From Mycobacterium paraseoulense (GTDB lineage Bacteria > Actinomycetota > Actinomycetes > Mycobacteriales > Mycobacteriaceae): a DNA stretch of 64,000 bases. Under the pieces are notes generated by a model. The model was not told the DNA's origin. It did no database searches and worked only from the letters and a program-made list of their open reading frames with translations. Shown here piece after piece: positions 55,321-64,000 of this stretch. How positions within the stretch are numbered: the first letter of the stretch is position 1; the number at the start of each line of letters is the position of its first letter. The translations under genes and the position numbers were made by a program. Location: positions 2,542,001-2,606,000 of the forward strand of contig NZ_AP022619.1 of the NCBI RefSeq assembly GCF_010731655.1, in the 5' to 3' direction.

Positions 55321-55812
55321 CTAGACCTTGACTTCCTCCAGCTTGCCCGTCGCGACGTCGAAGACGAATCCGCGCGCGGATCCGTGCTTGGTCACGAACG
55401 GGCTGGCGTCGATGCGGCGCAACGACTGCCGGACATCCTCGGCAACGTCCGGGAACGATTCGGGGGCCCACGGCGGCTTGACGCCGGTCTCCTCTTGAAT
55501 GGCGCGCTTGAATTCGTCGTCGGTGAAGGTGAGCATGCCGCAGTCGGTGTGGTGGATCAGGATGATCTCCGTGGTTCCCAGCAACCGCTGGCTGATCGCC
55601 AGCGAGCGGATGACGTCGTCGGTCACGACCCCGCCGGCGTTGCGGATGACGTGCGCCTCGCCCTCGTTGAGACCCAGGGCGCGGTAGACGTCGAGCCGGG
55701 CATCCATGCACGCCACGACCGCGACGTGTTTGCCCGGCGGCATCGGCAGCGGCCCGTGGAAGGTGCTCGCATACCGGGCGTTGTTGCCCAGGAAGTCATC
55801 GGTAACCGTCAC
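55321..55812 (-). CDS. Beta-carbonic anhydrase (Rv1284-type)
   Basis: A 163-residue enzyme hydrating CO2. Zinc ligands are Cys in VACMDARLDV and His/Cys in IHHTDCGML; the Asp-Arg dyad DAR is intact. The start is GTG 55812, following a GAGGAGG ribosome site; upstream ATGs in the open frame lack it. In M. tuberculosis this enzyme is reported as important under starvation. It lies between the sulfate and opp gene groups as in H37Rv. Confidence 0.95.
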   Translation of the reverse strand: MTVTDDFLGNNARYASTFHGPLPMPPGKHVAVVACMDARLDVYRALGLNEGEAHVIRNAGGVVTDDVIRSLAISQRLLGTTEIILIHHTDCGMLTFTDDEFKRAIQEETGVKPPWAPESFPDVAEDVRQSLRRIDASPFVTKHGSARGFVFDVATGKLEEVKV

Positions 55813-56003
55813 GCAAGCCTCCTCGGAGTGTCGCGGCACGGAATTTGCTGCCTGCATCGGTGCCGCGGTGGATGTTAACAACGGGCCATCGATTATTGAC
55901 GCATGAAAATCAGCCTGATCACAAGGATCGGGCCGCCGAACCGGGCCGGTCCGGGCCCGGCTCGTTAACCTGTCCCAATGCGAGGCGGGCGGTGCGGTCG
56001 GGG

Positions 56004-56981
56004 ATGATTCGCTTCTTGGCGCGCCGGCTGCTCAACTACGTCGTGCTGCTGGCGCTGGCATCGTTTCTGACCTTCTGCCTCACATCGGTCGCCTTCCGGC
56101 CCCTGGACAGCCTGTTGCAGCGCAGTCCGCGCCCGCCGCAGTCGGTCATCGACGCCAAGGCGCACGCGCTCAACCTGGACAAGCCGATACCGATCCGCTA
56201 CGCGCAGTGGGCCGCCCACGCCATTCGCGGCGACTTCGGCAAGACCATCACCGGCCAGCCCGTCGGCGCCACGCTGTGGCGGCGCGTCGGAGTCACCCTG
56301 CGGCTCCTGGTCGTCGGGTCGCTGGCGGGCACCGTCCTGGGCATCGCGGCCGGGGCCCGGGGAGCCATCCGCCAATACCGACTCAGCGACCGCCTCGTCA
56401 CGATGATGGCGCTGCTGGTCCTGAGCACCCCGACGTTCGTCATCGCCAGCCTCTTGATCCTCGGCGCACTCCGGGTGAACTGGGCTTTCAGCGTGCACCT
56501 TTTCGACTACACCGGGGAAACGTCGCCGGGTGTGGCTGGTGGGGCCTGGCACCACCTGGTGGACCGGTTGCGCCATCTGATCCTGCCCACGCTCACCCTG
56601 ACCCTGGCGGCCGCCGCCGGATACAGCCGTTATCAGCGCAACGCGATGCTCGACGTCCTGGGGCAGGACTTCATCCGAACGGCCCGCGCCAAAGGGCTCA
56701 CCCGCCGCCGCGCGCTGGTGAAGCACGGGCTGCGCACGGCGCTGATACCCCTGGCCACCCTGTTCGCCTACGGTGTCGCCGGGCTGGTCACCGGCGCGGT
56801 GTTCGTGGAGAAGATCTTCGGCTGGCACGGCATGGGTGAATGGCTGGTGCAGGGCATCGCGACGCAGGACACCTACATCATCGCCGCGATCACGCTGTTT
56901 TCCGGCACCGTCGTGCTCCTGGCCGGCCTGCTCTCCGACGTCTTCTACGCCGCCCTCGACCCGAGAGTTCGGGTCTCATGA
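56004..56981 (+). CDS. oppB: Peptide ABC transporter permease OppB
   Basis: A 325-residue permease with about six membrane segments. The cytoplasmic EAA-type loop reads FIRTARAKGLTRRRALVKHGLR, with the conserved ARAKGL coupling motif. The N-terminal MIRFLARRLLNYVV is the family start. It forms the channel with OppC, fed by lipoprotein OppA and driven by OppD. Start ATG 56004 has GGGGA nearby. First gene of oppBCDA. Confidence 0.95.
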   Translation: MIRFLARRLLNYVVLLALASFLTFCLTSVAFRPLDSLLQRSPRPPQSVIDAKAHALNLDKPIPIRYAQWAAHAIRGDFGKTITGQPVGATLWRRVGVTLRLLVVGSLAGTVLGIAAGARGAIRQYRLSDRLVTMMALLVLSTPTFVIASLLILGALRVNWAFSVHLFDYTGETSPGVAGGAWHHLVDRLRHLILPTLTLTLAAAAGYSRYQRNAMLDVLGQDFIRTARAKGLTRRRALVKHGLRTALIPLATLFAYGVAGLVTGAVFVEKIFGWHGMGEWLVQGIATQDTYIIAAITLFSGTVVLLAGLLSDVFYAALDPRVRVS

Positions 56982-57900
56982 CGGCCGAGCCCAAAGCTCA
57001 AGCCGCTCAAGGGATCTCCGCCCCAACGACCTCGGAGTTCACCTCGCGCCGCACCCTGGTGCTGCGCAGGTTCGTCCGCAACCGGTTGGCGGTCGCGGCG
57101 CTGGTGCTGCTGGTGCTGCTGTTCGTCGGTTGCTACACGCTGCCGGCGGTGCTGCCGTATTCCTACGACGACCTCGATTTCGACGCGCTGCTGCAACCGC
57201 CAAACAGCCGCCACTGGTTGGGCACCAACGCGCTGGGGCAGGACCTGCTGGCGCAGATCCTGCGGGGCATGCAGAAGTCGATGCTGATCGGTGTCTGCGT
57301 GGCGGTCATCTCGACCGGCATCGCCGCCACCGTCGGCTCGATCGCCGGCTATTTCGGTGGCTGGCGGGACCGCGCACTGATGTGGTTGGTCGACCTGCTG
57401 TTGGTGGTGCCCAGCTTCATCCTCATCGCCATCGTCACACCGCGAACCAAGAGCTCGGCCAACATCCTGATGCTCGTCCTGCTGCTCGCCGGCTTCGGCT
57501 GGATGATCAGCTCCCGGATGGTACGCGGCATGACCATGAGTCTGCGTGAACGCGAGTTCATCAGGGCCGCAAGGTACATGGGCGTGTCCAGTCGCCGGAT
57601 AATCCTCCGCCACGTGGTACCCAACGTGGCCTCCATTCTCATCATCGACGCCGCCCTCAACGTCGCCTCGGCAATCCTGGCCGAGACCGGGCTGAGCTTT
57701 CTCGGTTTCGGCATCCAGCCGCCGGACGTGTCGCTGGGCACGTTGATCGCCAACGGCACCCAGTCCGCGACCACCTTCCCCTGGGTGTTCTTGTTTCCGG
57801 CGGGCGTTCTGGTACTGATCCTGGTGTGCGCCAACGTGACCGGCGACGGTCTGCGCGACGCGCTGGATCCCGGCAGCGGCATGCTGCGGGGGGTCGCCCG

Positions 57901-57904
<4 letters not shown>
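56978..57904 (+). CDS. oppC: Peptide ABC transporter permease OppC
   Basis: A 308-residue permease with six membrane segments and the coupling loop [23 protein letters not shown]. The extended hydrophilic N-terminus (about 30 residues) is typical of OppC. ATG 56978 overlaps the oppB stop (ATGA), so both permeases are made in equal amounts. The [10 protein letters not shown] region is in the family core. Confidence 0.95.
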
Positions 57905-59731
<1,827 letters not shown>

Positions 59732-59739
<8 letters not shown>

Positions 59740-61399
59740 GCGGGTAGCGACGGCGATCGTCGCGACGGCGCTGGCGGTGTCCGGATGCTCACCGGCCATC
59801 AACCTGGCGCCCGAAAGCGGCCGCAGTGCCGAGATCGGCACCACCAGCGACATCAACCCACGGGACCCCGCCACCCTGCAAGACGGCGGCAGCCTGCGAC
59901 TGGCGCTCAGCGACTTCCCGCCGAACTTCAACATCCTGCACATCGACGGCAATTCGGCCGAGGTCGCCGCGATGATGAAGGCCACCCTGCCGCGGGCCTT
60001 CATCATCGGCGCCGACGGCTCGACGGCTGTCGACACCGACTACTTCACCAGCGTCGAACTCACCGGGACCGCACCGCAAGTGGTGACCTACACGATCAAC
60101 CCGCAGGCGGTGTGGTCCGACGGAACGCCGATTACGTGGGAAGACATCGCCAGCCAGATCCATGCGTTGAGCGGCGCCGACAAGACCTTTGAGATCGCCG
60201 GGCCCAGCGGGGCCGACCGTGTCGCGTCGGTCACCCGAGGTGTCGACGACCGGCAAGCCGTCGTGACCTTCGCCAAGCCGTACGCCGAGTGGCGTGGCAT
60301 GTTCGCCGGCAACGGCATGCTGCTGCCCAGGAGCATGACGGCCACGCCGGAGGCGTTCAACAAGGGCCAACTCGATGGGCCCGGACCCTCGGCGGGCCCC
60401 TTCATCGTCACGTCACTGGACCGGACCACACAACGGATCGTGTTGTCCCGCAACCCGAAATGGTGGGGCGCCCGGCCACGGTTGGACAACATCACCTACC
60501 TGGTCCTCGATGACGCCGCGCGGCTGCCCGCCCTGCAGAACAACACCATCGACGCGACCGGCGTCGGCACCGTCGACCAGCTGACCATCGCTCGGCGCAC
60601 GAAGGGGATTACGATCCGCCGCGCGCCCGCCCCGGCATGGTCTCACTTCACGTTCAACGGCGCCCCGGGGTCGATCCTGGCCGACAAGGCGCTGCGCCTC
60701 GCGGTGGCCAAAGGCATCGACCGCCGCACCATCGCCAAGGTCGTCCAATACGGCCTCACGAGTGATCCGGCGGCGTTGGGCAACCACATCTATGTCGCCG
60801 GGCAGGAGGGCTACCAGGACAACAGCGCGGTCGTCCCCTATGACCCGGACGAGGCCAAGCGGGAGCTCGATGCCCTGGGCTGGAGGTTGAACGGCCAGTT
60901 CCGCGAGAAGGACGGCCGCCCACTGGTCGTCCGCGATCTGTTCTATGACGCCCAGGGTAGCCGTCAGTTCGCCCAGATCGCCCAGCACAGCCTCGCGCAG
61001 ATCGGCGTCAAGCTCGAACTGGTGTCCAGGTCCGGCAGCGGGTTCTTCACCAACTACATCAACGTCGGGGCTTTCGACATCGCCCAATTCGGTTGGCTCG
61101 GTGACGCTTTTCCGCTCTCGGCACTTACGCAGATCTACCTGTCGGGCGGGGAGAGCAACTTCGGCAAAATCGGCAGCCCGCAGATCGACGCGGCGATCGA
61201 GCGGACCCTGCAAGAACTCGATCCCGGCAAGGCGCAGGCGTTGGCCAACGATCTCGACAAACTCATCTGGGCCGAGGGGTTCAGCCTGCCGCTGACGCAG
61301 TCGCCCGGCGACGTCGCGGTCCGCAGCACGCTGGCGAATTTCGGCGCGCCCGGCCTGGGCGACCTCCGCTACACCGCCATCGGGTTCATGCGCGGCTGA
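59732..61399 (+). CDS. oppA: Peptide-binding lipoprotein OppA
   Basis: A 555-residue substrate-binding protein. The start GTG 59732 overlaps the oppD stop by 8 bases and leads to a short signal with lipobox AVSGC (Cys about residue 19), so it is membrane anchored. The SBP_bac_5 body ([19 protein letters not shown]) binds oligopeptides. Compared with the H37Rv protein, the N-terminal extension before the lipobox is shorter. The last 14 bases overlap the convergent S33 peptidase gene. Confidence 0.93.
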
Positions 61400-62627
61400 T
61401 CCGGCGTAGCCGCGCCGGGATCGGCAGCGCGCCCTCAATAGCGGCGGCCACCCCGATCGCCTTCCACAGCAGCCGCAGCTCGGGGCGCGCCGGAAGCGCG
61501 TCGAGCGCAGGCGCTTTCGCGGCGAGCCCGTCGAGCTCACCCCGCCACACCGCCCGGGCGATGGCGATCGCGGCGGGCTCGCGGAAGTCCAGCGCGCTGT
61601 GCGCCATGCTGGGCAGCTTCAACAGCACCGCGTTGGGCAGCAGCGCGGCTACCCGCTCGGCGACGGCCGGCGGCGTGATGAGGTCGCGGCCGCCGGAGAC
61701 CACCGCGGTCGGCCAGGTGAAATGCGGCATCTCGGCCACCAGGTCGTACGGCTCGTCCTCGAAAGTCGCGGTCTGCGTGCGCGCTTCACGTTCCGCCACG
61801 GCGGGGTCGAGCGGTAGTCCGTCGGGCTCGGCAGCGTAGTTCAGTTCCCGGAACGCGATGCGGCTCACCAGGTCCTCCTCGTAGCGATAGGGCAGGTTGC
61901 TCAGCGTCGAGAACCGGGACAGCGCCCACCACAACAACTTTCGCCCATCCAGCAGCAGGTCGAGCTGTCGCTCGAGCAGCTCGGCGCCGCCGTAGCCATA
62001 GATCGTCGCCACGACCTGGGTGGCCGCCGCGGTCATCACCCCCGCGTCGACGAGCTTGCGCATTTTGGGCGCCAGCGCGGCGGTCTCGGGGCTGTCACCG
62101 CGAAGCAGCAGCCGACGGATCGCGTGGCGAACGATCACGACGTCATGCCGCGACAACAGCGGCGAATCCAGGATCATCGCCCGCACCCGGCCCGGATGGC
62201 GCACGCCGAAACCGGACGCGATGTAGGTGCCGTACGACGCGCCGTAGATGACGGCCGAGTCGACATGGGCGTCGTCGAGCACGGCGGCGATGTCATCGAC
62301 GACCTGGTTCACCGTGATCGCCTCGGGGGGCAGATCCTCGCCGGAGTCGTCGTGGCGCGACATGCCCACTCCGCGGTGCTCGATCATGATGACGTCCAGG
62401 CCGGCAGCGGCCGCGCGACACCGCAGTCCCTTGTACATCTGCACCGACGCCACCCCAGGACCACCCGGGATGATGACCAGCGGGTGTGCCGACTTCCGGC
62501 CGGTGCGCACGTAGTACAGATCGAACTCTTCCGTGCTATCCGGCGAGACCGGCCGGCGCACGGGTCGCACACCGGGCAGTGCCGCGAGCTTCTCCTGCGC
62601 CCGGCGACGTTTCGCATTCATCGTCAT
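61386..62627 (-). CDS. S33-family alpha/beta hydrolase (prolyl iminopeptidase-like)
   Basis: A 413-residue hydrolase with the peptidase S33 oxyanion motif IIPGGPGVAS, nucleophile YGASYGTYIASG, Asp probably in GGRDLITPP and His in SMAHSALD. The long cap domain of about 150 residues is typical of aminopeptidases in this family. It shares its 3' end with oppA (14-base overlap, opposite strands). Its gene lies beside the peptide importer, which suggests peptide breakdown; this is inference from context. A Rv1279-type dehydrogenase, found here in H37Rv, is absent. Confidence 0.87.
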   Translation of the reverse strand: MTMNAKRRRAQEKLAALPGVRPVRRPVSPDSTEEFDLYYVRTGRKSAHPLVIIPGGPGVASVQMYKGLRCRAAAAGLDVIMIEHRGVGMSRHDDSGEDLPPEAITVNQVVDDIAAVLDDAHVDSAVIYGASYGTYIASGFGVRHPGRVRAMILDSPLLSRHDVVIVRHAIRRLLLRGDSPETAALAPKMRKLVDAGVMTAAATQVVATIYGYGGAELLERQLDLLLDGRKLLWWALSRFSTLSNLPYRYEEDLVSRIAFRELNYAAEPDGLPLDPAVAEREARTQTATFEDEPYDLVAEMPHFTWPTAVVSGGRDLITPPAVAERVAALLPNAVLLKLPSMAHSALDFREPAAIAIARAVWRGELDGLAAKAPALDALPARPELRLLWKAIGVAAAIEGALPIPARLRRISRA

Positions 62628-62725
62628 CTGTGTCGGCCCACCATGATCCCATTCTGCCGGGACCGCCGGCGGGCACCGTCGCAGCGGTCCACCCGAGGCG
62701 TTCGACGCAGCTCAACGCGTTGGCG

Positions 62726-64000
62726 CTAGGCGCTCAGGTCGATGCGGTGCGCGCCCTTGACGCCGTCGTACCGGTCGGGGCTGCAGGTGAGCACGATCAC
62801 CTGCCCGTGCGCGCCCACTGTGTCGAATACCTCGCCCATCTTGGCCAACCGGTCGGGATCGGTGAAGCCGAGCGCGTCGTCGACCACCACCGGAACGGCG
62901 TCCTCCTTGGCGACCAGGGCGGCGCCGGCCAGCCGCGCCAGGATGGCGAGTTGCTCCTTCGCCCCGCCCGACAGTGATTCGTAGGGCACCGTGACGCCGT
63001 CGAGCGTGCGGCTGCGAATGCAGAGGTCGCTGTCGATGTCGACCTCGAACGTGGGCCCGAACACCGGCCGGCCGAGCCGTTGCAGCTCCGCGCGGTAGGG
63101 CTCGACGTAGCGCTGCCGGGTGGTGTCGCGGTGGCGTGTCATCACCGCGCGCAGCAACCGCGCGGCCCGGGCCCGGCTGCCGACCCGGATGTGCTCGCTG
63201 ACGGCGTGCTCGCGCTCGGTTTCCGCGGCGTCGAGCTTGCCTTGGCGGCCCTCGCTGCCGAACACCGAGAGTTCGATGGTGATCTCGCGCAACGCGCGGG
63301 CCGCCTCCTCGTAGCGCTCGCGCAATTCCTCGGTTTCCTTCGTGGCAGCGGCTAATTCGTCGTGCACGGCATCAGGCCTGGCCGCCGCCAGTCTGTCGGC
63401 CAGTTCGGCGTGACGACGTTGCGCGGCCCGCGCCGCCTGCTGCGCGGTATCCGCCAACGACGCGAGATCGTCATCGCCGGCCGACGCCCGTTCTTCGGTC
63501 AGCCGGTCGTTGGCCGCTGTGAGTTCGCTGCGTTGAGTCTCCAGGGTGTTCTGCAGAACTGTTGCGCGGGTGGCCAACTCGGTGAGCCGAGTGGCGGCAG
63601 CGGTGGCGTCCCGGCGGCGGTCGTCGCAATCGGCCACCGCGGCCAGGCGAGCCGTCTCGATCGTATCGAGGTCGGCGCGCGCGGCGTCGATGTCGATAGC
63701 GTGGAACTCCACCCCGGCCGGCTGCCCAGCACGAAGCTGCGTGAGCCGCAACCGCAGCTGGTCGATCTCTTCGTCACCGCACAAGCCGGCCAGGGTGGCG
63801 CTCAGCTGGTCGCGGCTGCCCTGCAGTTCGCGGCGACGCTGGTCGGCGGACCGGGCGGCGGCCAGGTCAACGACCCCACCAGCGGCCAACGCCGCCGCCA
63901 GATCTTCTTGTGCCGCAGCGTGTTTTGCGTGAATGTCGAGCGTCGTCGCGCCTGGAGTGATCCGCGCTGTCAGGACGCCGGGGACCTCGACCGTGGTGGG
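62726..64000 (-). CDS. SbcC/Rv1278-like AAA ATPase, C-terminal part
   Basis: The gene runs off the right edge; the frame is open to base 64000 and the start, Walker A and first half are outside. The visible 424 residues show a long coiled coil (rich in Ala, Glu, Arg and Asp from about 63900 to 63100). The ABC signature follows in LSGGAKEQLAIL, then Walker B VPVVVDDALGFTDPDRL and the H-loop region QVIVLTCSPDRY. This is the SbcC/Rad50-like arrangement for DNA-end processing. An SbcD-type nuclease gene would be expected outside the window. The resemblance to Rv1278 is by context and motifs. Confidence 0.87.
   Translation of the reverse strand, partial: PTTVEVPGVLTARITPGATTLDIHAKHAAAQEDLAAALAAGGVVDLAAARSADQRRRELQGSRDQLSATLAGLCGDEEIDQLRLRLTQLRAGQPAGVEFHAIDIDAARADLDTIETARLAAVADCDDRRRDATAAATRLTELATRATVLQNTLETQRSELTAANDRLTEERASAGDDDLASLADTAQQAARAAQRRHAELADRLAAARPDAVHDELAAATKETEELRERYEEAARALREITIELSVFGSEGRQGKLDAAETEREHAVSEHIRVGSRARAARLLRAVMTRHRDTTRQRYVEPYRAELQRLGRPVFGPTFEVDIDSDLCIRSRTLDGVTVPYESLSGGAKEQLAILARLAGAALVAKEDAVPVVVDDALGFTDPDRLAKMGEVFDTVGAHGQVIVLTCSPDRYDGVKGAHRIDLSA

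Overview
The window is chromosomal DNA from a slow-growing Mycobacterium. Four things point to this: high-GC coding DNA with many GTG starts; a 16S-23S-5S operon directly downstream of murA with no spacer tRNA; a 16S gene with the extended slow-grower helix 18; and gene order that follows the M. tuberculosis H37Rv interval Rv1326c-Rv1278 in reverse orientation. The 16S V2 motif (minus strand of 14502-14529) resembles, from memory, the kansasii/scrofulaceum-like group rather than M. avium or M. tuberculosis. The species is inferred, not proven.

Layout. 1-9.6 kb: end of glgB, a YbbN-like co-chaperone, fadA4, methylmalonyl-CoA epimerase, a small zinc-ribbon protein, nucS (mismatch repair), one membrane adenylate cyclase, a lipoprotein, and a coupled alkylation-repair pair (Ada/AlkA fusion plus ogt). 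9.6-15 kb: minus-strand rrn operon driven by two near-identical promoters behind murA, ending in a perfect hairpin terminator. 15-38.6 kb: murA, a PduO-type cobalamin adenosyltransferase, then a long minus-strand housekeeping block. In transcription order this is argS-lysA-hom-thrC-thrB, rho, rpmE-prfA-prmC-tsaC-like-wecA, atpI-like-atpBEFHAGDC and a DUF2550 gene. It links aspartate-family amino acid synthesis, transcription and translation termination, cell-wall precursor synthesis and the F1Fo ATP synthase.

38.6-51.4 kb is the accessory part. A tRNA-Arg(CCG) gene is followed 3.2 kb later by a copy of its own 3' end. This pair flanks an unusual condensation-domain/GNAT fusion and a divergent alpha/beta hydrolase, which looks like a small island in the tRNA gene. 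Beyond it lie a hydrolase, a low-molecular-weight phosphatase-like fusion, an F420-type oxidoreductase, a secreted M15-like protein, a DUF732 secreted protein, a Nudix hydrolase, a kinesin-light-chain-like TPR protein, a two-RCK potassium channel, a 55-bp palindromic tandem repeat, an LLM oxidoreductase and two VOC proteins.

51.4-64 kb returns to conserved order: an Rrf2 regulator with cysD-cysNC (sulfate activation), a thioesterase, a beta-carbonic anhydrase, the oppBCDA peptide importer, an S33-type peptidase and the C-terminal part of an SbcC-like ATPase that runs off the window. The most interesting places are the tRNA-Arg segment with its fusion enzyme, the palindromic operator-like site before cysD, the phosphatase-like fusion lacking the usual general acid, and the 55-bp nested-hairpin repeat.
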